Notes: generated by a model not told the origin, from the sequence alone. A stretch of DNA of 64,000 nt from Lutibacter maritimus (GCF_900116115.1 NZ_FOZP01000006.1:245023-309022); one strand, 5' to 3'; numbered from the stretch's first letter, positions 15,376-25,445 are shown. Numbers and translations: made by a program.

Positions 15376-16704
15376 ATGAGAACAAAAATTCTTAGTCTTA
15401 TAGCTTTTATATTCTTTATTACTTTAAACGCACAAGACAAAAAATGGACATTGCAAGAATGCGTTAACTACGCAATAGACAATAATATTACCATTAAACA
15501 AAACCAATTAAATGTTGAAATTAGCCAAGAGAATTTAAACAGTGCTAAAGGAAATTTTTTACCTAATTTAAATGCTTCTACAAGTGGAAATTTAAATTTT
15601 GGCTCTGGATTTGATCCTGTTTCTCAAGACAGAGTTTCAACAAGTACATTTGGAGGTTCTTTTGGAATAAATTCTGGAATTACTGTTTTTAATGGTTATA
15701 GAAATTTAAATACTTACAAACAAGCTAAGTTAGGAGTTGAATCAAGTAAATTAGATTTAGAAAAAATTCAAGATGACATTTCTTTGTATGTAGTAAATAC
15801 TTATTTAAATGTATTATTTGCAAAAGAAAATTTAAATGTTGCTAAAGTTCAATATGAAATTAGCAACAAGCAAATTGAAAATGCAAGAGCAAAATTTGAA
15901 GCTGGTGTAAAACCAAAAGGCGATTTATTAAACGCACAATCTACTGCTGCTGCCGATGAACAAGCCGTAATTGCATATGAAAATACCTTAAACTTAGCAT
16001 TGTTAGATTTAGCTCAACTATTACAAATAAGTCCAGTTGGTTTTGATGTTGAAATTATACAAGTAGATTCACCATCAATAGCAATGCTATACAACAATCC
16101 TGAAGATGTTTACCAAAAAGCGTTAACCAACAGACCTGAAATTAAAAGAGCTGAATTAGATATTGAATCTGCTGATTTATCTGTAGAAATTGCAAAAGCA
16201 TCTTTTTTACCATCCGTAAGTTTTGGCGCTAATATTGGAACTGGTTATGGTTACAACCTTAAAAACAATTCTCATATCCCTTACTTTACACAATTAGACA
16301 ACAATTTAGGTTACGGTTTAAATTTTAATGTAAATATTCCAATTTTCAACAGAAATCAAACCAAATCAAATGTAAACAGGCAAAAAATTAATTATGAGAT
16401 TTCTAAATTTGGATTAGAAAATCAAAAATTACAATTACAACAAACCATACAAAAAGCATATTATGATGCAAAAGCTGCAGCAAAAACTTTTGAATCAGCT
16501 CAAAAATCTTTACTTGCACAAAATGAAGCTTTTAAAAATGCACAAGAAAGTTACAATGTTGGTGCAATGACACAATTTGATTTTGATTTAGTACGTAACC
16601 GTTTAGTAAGTGCAGAAGGCGCAATAATTAGAGCTAAATACGATTATATTTTTAAAACAAAAGTGTTGAAATTCTATTATGGAGAATCCATTACACTTAA
16701 TTAA
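15376..16704 (+). CDS. TolC family outer membrane efflux protein
   Basis: A 442-residue outer membrane efflux protein with a signal peptide (ends LNAQ) and two repeats of long helices rich in Asn, Gln and Ala (YAIDNNITIKQNQLN and RPEIKRAELDIESADL). It should form the trimeric channel of a type I secretion or RND pump. The usual partners (membrane fusion protein, inner membrane pump) do not follow: tsaB is next after a terminator. The 159-bp gap before it holds no gene that I can see. Confidence 0.9.
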   Translation: MRTKILSLIAFIFFITLNAQDKKWTLQECVNYAIDNNITIKQNQLNVEISQENLNSAKGNFLPNLNASTSGNLNFGSGFDPVSQDRVSTSTFGGSFGINSGITVFNGYRNLNTYKQAKLGVESSKLDLEKIQDDISLYVVNTYLNVLFAKENLNVAKVQYEISNKQIENARAKFEAGVKPKGDLLNAQSTAAADEQAVIAYENTLNLALLDLAQLLQISPVGFDVEIIQVDSPSIAMLYNNPEDVYQKALTNRPEIKRAELDIESADLSVEIAKASFLPSVSFGANIGTGYGYNLKNNSHIPYFTQLDNNLGYGLNFNVNIPIFNRNQTKSNVNRQKINYEISKFGLENQKLQLQQTIQKAYYDAKAAAKTFESAQKSLLAQNEAFKNAQESYNVGAMTQFDFDLVRNRLVSAEGAIIRAKYDYIFKTKVLKFYYGESITLN

Positions 16705-16725
16705 AAATTGTTAAAATAATACATT

Positions 16726-16760
16726 AAACATCCAACCTATAAAGTTGGATGTTTTGTTTT
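16726..16760 (+). terminator. Terminator of the TolC-like gene
   Basis: An 11-bp perfect stem (16726-16736 with 16744-16754), a 7-base loop and a T-rich tail. Confidence 0.85.
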
Positions 16761-16785
16761 ATACACAACTAATTAAGTATATTTG
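16754..16785 (+). promoter_or_regulatory. Predicted tsaB promoter
   Basis: TTG at 16754-16756, a 21-bp spacer and TATATTTG at 16778-16785. The -33 element lies in the T tract of the preceding terminator. The TTG start codon is 19 bp downstream. Confidence 0.65.
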
Positions 16786-16804
16786 CATTTAAAAAACTCA
16801 GATT

Positions 16805-17476
16805 TTGGCCTATATATTAAATATTGAAACTGCTACTAAAAACTGCTCAGTAAGTGTAGCAAAAGATGGAGAAATAGTAGCTTTTAAGGAATTAAACGAA
16901 GGTGGTTTTTCTCATGCTGAAAAATTACATCAATTTATTTCTGATGTTATCAATGAAACTAACATCACATTTTCCAATTTAAAAGCTATTGCAGTTAGTA
17001 AAGGTCCTGGATCTTATACCGGACTTAGAATTGGAGTTTCTGCAGCAAAAGGCCTTTGTTTTGCGTTAGACATTCCTTTAATCTCTGTAAACACATTACA
17101 ATCTTTAGCCGAATCTGTTATAATTTCTGAAGGATATAAAATACCAATGTTAGATGCAAGACGTATGGAAGTGTATTCGGCTGTATATGATGAGCAAAAT
17201 AATTTAAAAGAAGAAGTTACAGCAACTATTGTTTCTGAAGATTCCTTTTTAAATTTTTTAGAAAAAAACACCGTTTACTTTTTTGGCGATGGCGCTGATA
17301 AATGTAGAGAAATATTGACTCATAAAAACGCCATTTTTATTGATAATAAATTTCCATCAGCAAAAGAAATGGGAAAACTATCGTATTTAAAATACAAAAA
17401 AAGCGACATTGAAAATGTCGCCTATTTTGAACCTTTTTATTTAAAAGATTTTATGGTTACTACTTCAAAAAAGTAA
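16805..17476 (+). CDS. tsaB: tRNA threonylcarbamoyladenosine biosynthesis protein TsaB
   Basis: A 223-residue member of the ASKHA fold. It partners TsaD and TsaE in making t6A37 on ANN-decoding tRNAs. The N-terminal phosphate loop (NIETATKNCSVSVAKDG) and SKGPGSYTGLRIGVSAAKG are diagnostic. The start is a TTG (16805). No ATG lies nearby in frame, and the protein would begin MAYILNIETAT as in relatives. The gene converges with the MscS gene with one base between stops. Confidence 0.94.
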   Translation: MAYILNIETATKNCSVSVAKDGEIVAFKELNEGGFSHAEKLHQFISDVINETNITFSNLKAIAVSKGPGSYTGLRIGVSAAKGLCFALDIPLISVNTLQSLAESVIISEGYKIPMLDARRMEVYSAVYDEQNNLKEEVTATIVSEDSFLNFLEKNTVYFFGDGADKCREILTHKNAIFIDNKFPSAKEMGKLSYLKYKKSDIENVAYFEPFYLKDFMVTTSKK

Positions 17477-17477
17477 T

Positions 17478-18284
17478 TTATTTTCTAATTTCAACATGAT
17501 GTGGGTATGGGATTTCTATACCTGCTTTATCTAAGGCTAATTTTACTTCTTCAGTAACGGAAAAATATACATCCCAATATTTATCTGGAGTGGTCCAAGG
17601 TCTTACTGCAAAATTAACAGAACTGTCTGCTAATTCAGATACATTTACACTTGGTGCTGGCTCATTTAAAACATTTGGATTGCTTTTTATAACATTCATA
17701 AAAACCTCTTTTGCCTGTTTAATATCTTCACCATAACCAATTCCAAAGGTTAAATCAACACGCAATTTACCTTCTTCAGTATAATTTTTAATATTCCCGT
17801 TAGATAAGGTTCCATTTGGAATAATTACCAACTTATTACCCGGAGAAATTATTTTAGTTACAAATATTTGAATTTCTTTTACTACACCTATTTCACCTTG
17901 AGCTTCTATTAAATCACCTACTTTAAATGGTTTAAAAATCATAATTAAAGCACCGCCTGCAAAATTAGCAAGTGAACCTTGTAATGCCAAACCAACCGCC
18001 AAACCTGCAGCTCCTAAAATTGCAATAAATGAAGTTGTTTCAACACCTACTTGAGAGATTGCAGTTATAAACACTAAAATTTTTAATGTCCAACCTAATA
18101 AATCTCCTAAAAACCTTTGAAGCGTTTCATCAACGCCTTGTTTTGCCATTAATTTTCTAGAAATTTTAATTAGTTTTTTTGAAAGCCAAAGTCCAATAAT
18201 TAATATGAGTATTGCTACAACCACATTTACTGCATATTTTCCAATAAAGCCTAATGCTAAATCTATATATTTTTGATAATCCAT
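17478..18284 (-). CDS. Small-conductance mechanosensitive channel (MscS family)
   Basis: A 268-residue short MscS with three N-terminal helices. The pore helix is GAAGLAVGLALQGSLANFAGG, followed by the beta domain motif FKPFKVGDLIEAQG and a C-terminal alpha/beta cage. This is the E. coli MscS-like minimal architecture, which opens under membrane tension to release osmolytes. It is first in position after tsaB and lies 10 bp downstream of the DUF1304 gene on the same strand. Confidence 0.94.
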   Translation of the reverse strand: MDYQKYIDLALGFIGKYAVNVVVAILILIIGLWLSKKLIKISRKLMAKQGVDETLQRFLGDLLGWTLKILVFITAISQVGVETTSFIAILGAAGLAVGLALQGSLANFAGGALIMIFKPFKVGDLIEAQGEIGVVKEIQIFVTKIISPGNKLVIIPNGTLSNGNIKNYTEEGKLRVDLTFGIGYGEDIKQAKEVFMNVIKSNPNVLNEPAPSVNVSELADSSVNFAVRPWTTPDKYWDVYFSVTEEVKLALDKAGIEIPYPHHVEIRK

Positions 18285-18294
18285 AGTTATTTAT

Positions 18295-18651
18295 TTATAA
18301 TATTAAAGTTAAAATTCCTAGTATTGCGGGTATTGATTGAACATAAAAAAGCTTTATATTCTTTGTTGTATATGACCCATAAACTCCGGCAATGGTCACA
18401 CATATAAGAAAAAAGAATGCTAATTCTTCAAAATTATTTTTATTTATAATTGCCCAAATTAATCCTGCTGCTAAAAACCCATTATACAATCCTTGGTTTT
18501 TTGCCAATGTTTTAGAGCTTTTTGCTTCTTCTAATTTCATTCCAAACGCTTTTAATCCTTTTGGTTTATCCCAATAGTACATTTCTAAAATCATAAAATA
18601 AATATGTTCAAATGCAACTAGTGCCACAAAGAAAATTTGTAAATATTTCAT
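18295..18651 (-). CDS. DUF1304 family membrane protein
   Basis: A 118-residue protein with four predicted helices, matching DUF1304 (FEHIYFMILEMYYW near the N-terminus; QGLYNGFLAAGL; GVYGSYT). Function unknown. One base separates its start from the stop of the DUF255 gene upstream, so it is likely cotranscribed with it and with the mechanosensitive channel. Confidence 0.85.
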   Translation of the reverse strand: MKYLQIFFVALVAFEHIYFMILEMYYWDKPKGLKAFGMKLEEAKSSKTLAKNQGLYNGFLAAGLIWAIINKNNFEELAFFFLICVTIAGVYGSYTTKNIKLFYVQSIPAILGILTLIL

Positions 18652-18652
18652 C

Positions 18653-20767
18653 TTAAAACTTTATTTTAATTTGAGACAATGCCTTTTCAGTACTTTTTTC
18701 AGGAAGTAAACATGCGCCATTAACACACACAAAAATGTTTGTTTCATTTTCACTAAAACGTCCTTCCATTAATGGTAAATTACTTTTTGAAATGCTGCCG
18801 GCAATTAATTTATTTGGAATATAATTTTTGTTGATTTCTTTTATTCTTGCTGAAGTATCTTTTCCTGAAACTGCAATTTCATAAAATTCTCCAGTAAAAT
18901 TACACGCTAATTGCAGCCAATTAGAATAACCTGATGCATATTGCGCTGTTCTGTCTTTTACATTGTGTAGCATTTGCTTGCTAACTTTTAAATAATAACT
19001 ATTTGAATAATAATGACTTAATAAAAATAAGTTATTTGCCATTATAGAATTTGAAGCAGGAATTACATTGTCTTCAATTTCCATTTTTCGAGTGATTAAA
19101 TCATGGTCTTCATCTGAAGTAAAATAAAACATAGAGTTTTGTGTATCAAAAAAGTGATCAAACGTATAATCGGTTAACTGTTTGGCATTTACTAACCATT
19201 TTTCATTTAAAGTAGCTTCATATAATGCAATAAAAGCATTAATAACTGTGGCATAATCTTCTAAATAACCATTAATAGAACTTTTACCATTTTTATAGGT
19301 ATGATTTAAATTTCCGTTTTCTTGTACTTGTTTTGATAAAATAAATGTGGCATTTTTAATGGCAATTTCTAAAAAATGTGGATCATCAAAAACTTTATAA
19401 GCATCAATATATCCTTTTAACATTAAAGCATTCCAAGAAGTTAACGATTTATCATCTAGTCTTGGTTTTTCTTTTTTATTGCGTTCATTTAACAAAATAT
19501 GTTGCCAGTTTTCTATTTTTTTAACCAACTCATTTTCTGAAATACTATGTGTTTTAGAAATTTCAGCGTTTGATTTTGTTCTAATTAACACATAATTATT
19601 GTGTTCCCACAAACCATAATGGTTAATATTATAATAGTCAGAAAACAGGTTAAAATCATTTCCTAAAATAGATTTTAGTTCGTTTATAGTCCAAACATAA
19701 TAAGCCCCTTCTTCTAATTTACCTTCGTTATTTATACTGTCTGCATCTAATGATGAATAAAATGCTCCTTCATTATTGGTAAGTTCACGTTCAATAAATG
19801 TTAACGTTTGGTACACAATATTTTTATATAATGGGTTTTTAGTAGCTTGAAAAGCTTCTGAATATAAACTCACTAACTGTCCATTATCATATAACATTTT
19901 TTCAAAATGAGGCACGTGCCATTTTTTATCAACCGAATACCGAGAAAAACCTCCACCAACTTGATCATAAATACCGCCAAAAGCCATTTTTGTTAAGGTA
20001 GTATTTACGTAGTTTAAAATTGAATCATTTGCTATCTGCGTTCCATATCTTAATAAAAATTGATAGTTGTTTGGCATTGGAAATTTTGGAGCACCCGTTC
20101 TGCCGCCCATCTCAAAATCCATATATTGTTGCCACGTGTTGGTAATTTGATTTAAATCTGCCACCGAAAATTCCTTTACATTTTCATTAAATGTTATTAA
20201 ATCAGATTTTTTTATACCTTCGGTTAATTTTACTGCATAATCAATAACATCGTTTGGTTTTTCGGCATACATTTTACTAATTTGAGTTAACGCATTTATC
20301 CAGTTTTCTTTTGGAAAATACGTTCCTCCCCAAATGGGTCTTCCATCGGGTAATGCAATACAATTTAATGGCCAACCGCCACTACCAGTCATTAATTGAA
20401 CCGCGTTCATATAAATTTGATCTATGTCTGGTCGCTCTTCTCTATCAACTTTTATATTAATAAAATTTGCATTCATAACTGCAGCAACTTCTTCGCTTTC
20501 AAAACTTTCATGTTCCATTACATGACACCAATGGCACGATGAATACCCAATTGAAATAAGCAACAACTTATTTTCCTTTTTTGCCAATGCTAACGTTTCA
20601 TTATTCCAAGCATACCAGTTTACAGGATTATGCGCATGTTGTAATAAATAAGGACTTGTTTCCTTTATTAAATTATTGGTAAATTTTGGTGTATGCATAG
20701 GTTTATTGTTTTGATTTTTACAGCTAATTGTTAAAATTAGTAGCAATGCTATTAAAAATTTATTCAT
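18653..20767 (-). CDS. DUF255 (thioredoxin-like plus six-hairpin) lipoprotein
   Basis: A 704-residue protein of the YyaL/SSP411 family with a lipoprotein signal (lipidated Cys at about 16, ILTISCKNQ). The N-terminal thioredoxin-like domain has the motif [16 protein letters not shown] near residue 75 and the family's NPVNWYAW. The remainder is an alpha/alpha six-hairpin glycosidase-like domain ([33 protein letters not shown]). The role of the family is poorly known. The lipid anchor suggests periplasmic exposure, which is notable because many homologues are cytoplasmic. Confidence 0.9.
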   Translation of the reverse strand: MNKFLIALLLILTISCKNQNNKPMHTPKFTNNLIKETSPYLLQHAHNPVNWYAWNNETLALAKKENKLLLISIGYSSCHWCHVMEHESFESEEVAAVMNANFINIKVDREERPDIDQIYMNAVQLMTGSGGWPLNCIALPDGRPIWGGTYFPKENWINALTQISKMYAEKPNDVIDYAVKLTEGIKKSDLITFNENVKEFSVADLNQITNTWQQYMDFEMGGRTGAPKFPMPNNYQFLLRYGTQIANDSILNYVNTTLTKMAFGGIYDQVGGGFSRYSVDKKWHVPHFEKMLYDNGQLVSLYSEAFQATKNPLYKNIVYQTLTFIERELTNNEGAFYSSLDADSINNEGKLEEGAYYVWTINELKSILGNDFNLFSDYYNINHYGLWEHNNYVLIRTKSNAEISKTHSISENELVKKIENWQHILLNERNKKEKPRLDDKSLTSWNALMLKGYIDAYKVFDDPHFLEIAIKNATFILSKQVQENGNLNHTYKNGKSSINGYLEDYATVINAFIALYEATLNEKWLVNAKQLTDYTFDHFFDTQNSMFYFTSDEDHDLITRKMEIEDNVIPASNSIMANNLFLLSHYYSNSYYLKVSKQMLHNVKDRTAQYASGYSNWLQLACNFTGEFYEIAVSGKDTSARIKEINKNYIPNKLIAGSISKSNLPLMEGRFSENETNIFVCVNGACLLPEKSTEKALSQIKIKF

Positions 20768-20801
20768 TTAAAAGTAGTAATTACGTAAAAATACAAAAAA
20801 G

Positions 20802-20827
20802 AAAAGCGCTTATCATAAAGCGCTTTT
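20802..20827 (-). terminator. Terminator of the dodecin gene
   Basis: A 10-bp perfect stem (AAAAGCGCTT with AAGCGCTTTT) with a 6-base loop, 22 bp past the dodecin stop. Its A and T flanks would let it act in both directions. Confidence 0.75.
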
Positions 20828-20849
20828 AAATATTTATGAAGCTAATTAT

Positions 20850-21050
20850 TTATTCAACTTCAAATGTAATTTTAACATTTACACGAAATTCAGAAATTTC
20901 GTTGTCATTAACAACCACACTTTGTGATTGTACAAATGCAGATTTAATGTGCTTTACACTTTTTGATGCGTGTTCTACTGCATTTTTTGTGGCCTCTTCC
21001 CAACTTATCGTTGAACTTGCCATTACTTCAATAACTTTCATTACAGCCAT
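20850..21050 (-). CDS. Dodecin family flavin-binding protein
   Basis: A 66-residue small beta-alpha-beta-beta protein (VIEVMASSTISWEEATKNAV, then a helix, then two strands ending NVKITFEVE) that matches dodecins. These assemble into dodecamers that store or buffer flavins. It is encoded alone, with its own terminator. A spurious frame on the opposite strand covers the same region and was not used. Confidence 0.9.
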   Translation of the reverse strand: MAVMKVIEVMASSTISWEEATKNAVEHASKSVKHIKSAFVQSQSVVVNDNEISEFRVNVKITFEVE

Positions 21051-21140
21051 AATTAGTTGTTTTTTAAATTAGTAGCTTTAAATATACAATTTTCAACTTA
21101 AAAAAACACGGTATCACTTCTTAATGCTTTGTTAAAACAA

Positions 21141-21148
21141 TACCTTTG
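21141..21148 (+). promoter_or_regulatory. -7 box of the DUF2490 gene
   Basis: TACCTTTG matches TAnnTTTG, 25 bp before the start at 21174. No clear -33 TTG is seen. Confidence 0.5.
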
Positions 21149-21173
21149 CCCACTTTAAAATACTTTTTTTAAG

Positions 21174-21923
21174 ATGAAAAATATCCGATTTATAATTGTA
21201 TTTTTTTTAATTGTAAGTAGTGTAAATGCACAAACTACCGTTTTAAAAGATAAAGGATCGTGGTTAACCTTTACCAATAATTTTAAACTTTCAAATAAAT
21301 TTTCACTAAGTAATGTAACTCAGTTACGAACGGTTGATTTTATTCAGAATAACCAAGCATTGGTAATACAGCCAGGTGCTAGTTACAAATTAAATAAAAA
21401 CGTAAGTATTGGTGCTGGATATTTATCATATACTTATTATCCTGAAGGCGCTGCGCATGCTCCAATTAAAAAATACGAAAATAGAATTTGGGAAAATTTA
21501 ATTGTAAATAGTGCAATTGGGAACACTAAACTAAATCAACGATTTGTTTTTGAACAACGATTTAAAGATGTTATTGTGCAAAATAGTGATAATGAATATA
21601 GTATTGATGGTAACAGCTATTCTCAACGATTTAGATACAGATTAGAAGTAACTACCAACTTAGTAAAACTAAAAAACAATAAAAATATTTACGGTAAACT
21701 TTCTAATGAAATAAGGATTCGATTTCAAACTGGTTTAACTGAACCTGACTTTGACCAAAATAATTTTGCTGCTTTAATTGGCTATCAATTGTTAGAAAAC
21801 TCAAAAATTTGGGTGGGTTATGGGAGATATTATTATAAATCAAACGCTACCAAATTTATTTCTAATGATATTTTACACGTTACTTTAAATTACGATGTTG
21901 ATTTCTCTAAAAAACATAGTTAA
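21174..21923 (+). CDS. DUF2490 family outer membrane protein
   Basis: A 249-residue protein with a signal peptide (ends SSVNAQ), followed by alternating amphipathic strands rich in Tyr, Asn and Lys (for example WVGYGRYYYKSN), matching DUF2490. These proteins are thought to form small outer membrane beta-barrels. No substrate can be inferred. The gene stands alone between the dodecin gene and a long gene-free gap. Confidence 0.82.
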   Translation: MKNIRFIIVFFLIVSSVNAQTTVLKDKGSWLTFTNNFKLSNKFSLSNVTQLRTVDFIQNNQALVIQPGASYKLNKNVSIGAGYLSYTYYPEGAAHAPIKKYENRIWENLIVNSAIGNTKLNQRFVFEQRFKDVIVQNSDNEYSIDGNSYSQRFRYRLEVTTNLVKLKNNKNIYGKLSNEIRIRFQTGLTEPDFDQNNFAALIGYQLLENSKIWVGYGRYYYKSNATKFISNDILHVTLNYDVDFSKKHS

Positions 21924-22031
21924 TAATGTTAATAAAATAATCCATTGTAATACCCTTTATATTCAATAATTACTTATTTTTATACATCACTGCTAACCAC
22001 TACAATTTATAGCAATTTTACAGTTTTATAT

Positions 22032-22109
22032 AAGTTGTACAACTTCCTTACTTTAATTGTACAATTATTTTAAATTAAACGTACATTTATTTTCTAATTT
22101 ATTGTACAA
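22032..22109. repeat. Phased TTGTACAA palindromes in a 421-bp gene-free gap
   Basis: TTGTACAA occurs at 22035, 22057 and 22102. The first two are centres of 14-bp perfect palindromes (22032-22045 and 22054-22067) whose centres are 22 bp apart, about two helical turns. The third is 45 bp further on. The gap 21924-22344 lies between converging genes and holds no credible coding frame. A terminator hairpin ends it at 22292-22324. Two 14-bp palindromes with the same core suggest a protein-binding site or an unrecognised transcript. Confidence 0.55.
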
Positions 22110-22291
22110 CTCCATTTTAAAAGATACTCACCTTTTATATAGTTTATACTATACTTTAACAACGTTTATGCTATTCTTTTATTTATAATATTAGCAACAA
22201 GCTATTTTATGTATTTATAGGTAGTATACTAACTGTGCAATACAAGAATACTTTAATATATAAAGTAGTACTTTAAAACACTAAAAAGCAT

Positions 22292-22324
22292 AAAAAAAAC
22301 CGAAACTTGTGTTTCGGTTTTTTT
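22292..22324. terminator. Bidirectional terminator
   Basis: ACCGAAAC and GTTTCGGT pair around TTGT with A and T runs on both sides. It lies 20 bp past the aminotransferase stop on the minus strand and would also stop any plus-strand transcript from the gap. Confidence 0.85.
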
Positions 22325-22344
22325 ATGTTAATTATACATAAATA

Positions 22345-23532
22345 CTAGCTCACTGCTTTTTTTATGTTAGCGATTGCTTCACGTAATTGCGCTTCAGAAG
22401 CTGCGTAAGATATTCTTAAACAAGTTGGTGCTCCAAAGGCATCACCTGTTACGGTTGCAACATTTGCTTCTTCTAATAAAAACATAGAAAAATCTCCAGC
22501 ATTTTCAATTTTATGTCCTTTTATTGTTTTTCCAAAGTATGCAGAAACATCAGGAAAAACATAAAAAGCACCTCCTGGAGTATTGCATTTTATTCCGTCA
22601 ATTTCACTTAATAAGCCTAAAACAATATCTCTACGTTTTTTAAACTCATCAACCATAAATTGTATTTTAGAAACTGGCGCATCTAATGCAGCTATTGTTG
22701 CACGTTGTGCTATTGAATTTGCTCCAGATGTAATTTGACCTTGTAATTTATTACATGCTTTAGCAATCCATTCAGGAGCGCCAATGTAACCAATTCTCCA
22801 GCCTGTCATGGCAAATGCTTTAGCAACACCATTTACGGTAATTGTTCTGTCGTACATGCTTTCAATTTGTGCAAAACTAAATAATGGTTCACCATAATTA
22901 ATGTGTTCGTAAATTTCATCAGAAAGCACATAAATATTTGGATATTTTTCAATTACTGCAGCCAACGCTCTGTATTCTGCTTCAGAATAAACAGTTCCAC
23001 TTGGGTTGTTTGGCGAATTAAAGAATATCATTTTTGTTTTAGGAGTAATGGCAGCTTCTAACTGTTCTGGTGTAATTTTAAAATCAGTTTCAACAGTAGA
23101 AGGAATTTCTTTGTACGTTGCTTCAGCTAAAGTTGCAATTGCAGAATAACTTACCCAATATGGTGCAGGTAATAATACCTCATCACTAGGGTTTAATAAA
23201 ACCATTGCTACATTTGCAATAGATTGTTTTGCGCCTGTTGAAACTACTACTTGACTTGGTTTATACTCTAAATTATTATCACGTTTAAATTTTCTACAAA
23301 TTGCTTGTTTTAAATCTAAATAACCATCAACTGGGCTATAAGTGCTATAATTGTCATGTATAGCTTGTATTGCTGCTTCTTTAATAAAATCAGGTGTATT
23401 AAAATCAGGTTCGCCTAAACTTAAACTGATAATATTTTTTCCTTGTTCTTTTAATTCTCTTGCTTTAGCAGCCATTGCTAAAGTTTCTGAAACTGGTAAA
23501 CTGTTAATTCTGTTGGATAGTTGATTGTTCAT
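22345..23532 (-). CDS. Class I PLP-dependent aminotransferase (aspartate aminotransferase-like)
   Basis: A 395-residue fold-type I aminotransferase. It shows SLGEPDFNTP at the N-terminus, NSPNNPSG, DEIYEH and the PLP-binding Lys in GVAKAFAMTGWRIGY. This pattern fits prokaryotic aspartate aminotransferase (AAT-1b group). Related enzymes also accept other amino acids or prephenate. I chose the Met at 23532 (MNNQLSNRINSLPVSET). A Met six codons upstream lies inside the spacer to the desaturase gene. The gene is 10 bp downstream of the desaturase stop. Confidence 0.9.
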   Translation of the reverse strand: MNNQLSNRINSLPVSETLAMAAKARELKEQGKNIISLSLGEPDFNTPDFIKEAAIQAIHDNYSTYSPVDGYLDLKQAICRKFKRDNNLEYKPSQVVVSTGAKQSIANVAMVLLNPSDEVLLPAPYWVSYSAIATLAEATYKEIPSTVETDFKITPEQLEAAITPKTKMIFFNSPNNPSGTVYSEAEYRALAAVIEKYPNIYVLSDEIYEHINYGEPLFSFAQIESMYDRTITVNGVAKAFAMTGWRIGYIGAPEWIAKACNKLQGQITSGANSIAQRATIAALDAPVSKIQFMVDEFKKRRDIVLGLLSEIDGIKCNTPGGAFYVFPDVSAYFGKTIKGHKIENAGDFSMFLLEEANVATVTGDAFGAPTCLRISYAASEAQLREAIANIKKAVS

Positions 23533-23542
23533 AACATAAATT

Positions 23543-24643
23543 TTAGGCATACGTTGGCTTTACACCTAACGCTTTTAATTGATTAAAATGTTCTTTAATT
23601 GCTTTTGAAAATGTAGTATACTCGTTGTATGGTAAATTAAATTCTTGTGCAGTTTCTTTTACAATTTGGGCAATTTTTCCATAATGAATGTGTGAAATAT
23701 GTGGAAAAATATGATGTTCAACTTGATGATTTAATCCTCCTGTATACCACGATATAAACTTATTAGTTGGCGCAAAATTGGCTGTAGTATATAGCTGATG
23801 AATTGCCCAAGTATGTTCTAAATTACCTTCAGTATCTGGCACAGGCATTTCGGTTGCTGGAACTACGTGTGCTAATTGAAAAATCACACTTAAAATCATT
23901 CCTGCGGTATAGTGCATTACAAAAAACCCAATTAAAACTTTCCACCAAGCAATATCTAATACCAATAAAGGCAGTACAAGCCACAATAAGTAATAAATAA
24001 TTTTAGTAATGATTAAAACGGTCCATTCAGTTGCCGGATTTGGAAACTCTCCGTATGAAAGTTTACGTTTTAAATAACTGTGCATTTGTTTAAAATCGGT
24101 TGTAATTGCCCAGTTTATAGTTAGTAAACCATATAAAAAAATGGAATAATATTTTTGAAATTTATGAATTGGCAACCACTTTGCGTGTCTTGAAAATCTG
24201 ATAATTCTTCCAGCATCAATATCTTCATCGTGTCCTTGAATGTTTGTAAAGGTATGGTGTAATACGTTGTGTTGTACTTTCCAATTATATACATTTCCGG
24301 CTAAAATATAAATACTACTACCCATTATTTTATTTACCCACTTTTTACTTGAAAAAGATTCGTGATTGCTATCGTGCATAACGTTCATACCAACTCCTGC
24401 CATTCCAATTCCAATCACAACGGTTAACAATAACAACACCCAATGTGGCATTGAAACTGTTAATATTAAAATTAAAGGCACTAAAAATATACCAAACATT
24501 ATCATTGCTTTGGTATACAATTTCCAGTTACCTGTACGTTCAATTTTATTTTCCTTAAAATACGTATTTACCCTTTTATTTAATGTTCTAAAAAATTTAG
24601 CTTTATCAATTCTAGAAAAGCTTATTGTTTTGTTACTCATCAT
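23543..24643 (-). CDS. Membrane fatty acid desaturase
   Basis: A 366-residue (365 if the second of two adjacent Met codons is used) membrane desaturase with the three His boxes HDSNHES, HNVLHHTF and HQVEHHIFPH binding the di-iron centre. The Gln in the third box (QxxHH) is typical of front-end or linoleoyl-CoA desaturase-like enzymes, although there is no cytochrome b5 domain. Four main hydrophobic segments are visible. A TAATTTTG -7 box lies at 24672-24679 on the minus strand. Confidence 0.92.
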   Translation of the reverse strand: MMSNKTISFSRIDKAKFFRTLNKRVNTYFKENKIERTGNWKLYTKAMIMFGIFLVPLILILTVSMPHWVLLLLTVVIGIGMAGVGMNVMHDSNHESFSSKKWVNKIMGSSIYILAGNVYNWKVQHNVLHHTFTNIQGHDEDIDAGRIIRFSRHAKWLPIHKFQKYYSIFLYGLLTINWAITTDFKQMHSYLKRKLSYGEFPNPATEWTVLIITKIIYYLLWLVLPLLVLDIAWWKVLIGFFVMHYTAGMILSVIFQLAHVVPATEMPVPDTEGNLEHTWAIHQLYTTANFAPTNKFISWYTGGLNHQVEHHIFPHISHIHYGKIAQIVKETAQEFNLPYNEYTTFSKAIKEHFNQLKALGVKPTYA

Positions 24644-24759
24644 AATATATTATAGATTACTCTATTCGCTCCAAAATTAAACCATTTATGTTCTAATATA
24701 ATATTTTTATGAAAAAAATAACATTTTTTGAAAAGATGTTAATTTAATTTTAGAAATAG

Positions 24760-24767
24760 TAATTTTG
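24760..24767 (+). promoter_or_regulatory. -7 box of rsmG
   Basis: TAATTTTG matches TAnnTTTG 19 bp before the rsmG start. No -33 TTG at the right distance. Confidence 0.5.
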
Positions 24768-24786
24768 CACCAATCAAATATTAACT

Positions 24787-25413
24787 ATGAAAATCATCTT
24801 GAAATACTTTCCTAATTTAACTGAAATTCAAATTGAGCAATTTGGTAAATTAGAAGCCCTTTATAAATTTTGGAATGAGCAAATAAATGTTATTTCAAGA
24901 AAAGATATTGATGAAATTTACACGCACCATGTACTACATTCGTTAGGAATTGCTAAAGTTCAAGGTTTTTTACCAAATTCTAAAGTATTAGATATTGGCA
25001 CTGGTGGTGGTTTTCCGGGGATTCCTTTAGCTATTTTATTTCCTGAAACTGAATTTTATTTGGTAGATTCTATAGGAAAAAAAATAAAAGTGGTGAATGA
25101 AGTTGTTGCTGACCTTGGTTTAACAAATGTAAAAGCAGAACATAAAAGAGCGGAGTTGGTGAACGAAGAATTCGATTTTATTGTAAGTAGAGCCGTAACT
25201 AATATGGACGATTTTGTAAAATGGACGAAAGGAAAAATTGCTAAAAAACAACGCCACGAATTAAAAAACGGTATTTTATATTTAAAAGGAGGCGATTTAA
25301 CCGAAGAATTACAAAATTTTCCAAAAGCAACTCAATACAATTTAACTGATTTTTTTGATGATGCTTTTTTTGAAACTAAAAAAGTAGTGCATATTCCCCT
25401 TAAAAAGAGATGA
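24787..25413 (+). CDS. rsmG: 16S rRNA (guanine527-N7)-methyltransferase RsmG (GidB)
   Basis: A 208-residue Rossmann-type methyltransferase with the GidB signature NVISRKD near residue 35, SAM motif VLDIGTGGGFPGIPLAI near 75-91 and FDFIVSRAV. It methylates G527 of 16S rRNA in the 530 loop. It stands alone behind its own promoter, with a small zinc-finger-like gene 63 bp downstream under a separate -7 box. Confidence 0.96.
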   Translation: MKIILKYFPNLTEIQIEQFGKLEALYKFWNEQINVISRKDIDEIYTHHVLHSLGIAKVQGFLPNSKVLDIGTGGGFPGIPLAILFPETEFYLVDSIGKKIKVVNEVVADLGLTNVKAEHKRAELVNEEFDFIVSRAVTNMDDFVKWTKGKIAKKQRHELKNGILYLKGGDLTEELQNFPKATQYNLTDFFDDAFFETKKVVHIPLKKR

Positions 25414-25445
25414 CATTTATTAGTTTTTTATTAAACTATTTAGGA

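Noticed and set aside
20836..21072. Plus-strand open frame across the dodecin gene
   Set aside because: The minus strand encodes a clear dodecin over the same bases, and the plus frame is low-complexity Thr/Ser/Cys with no homology.
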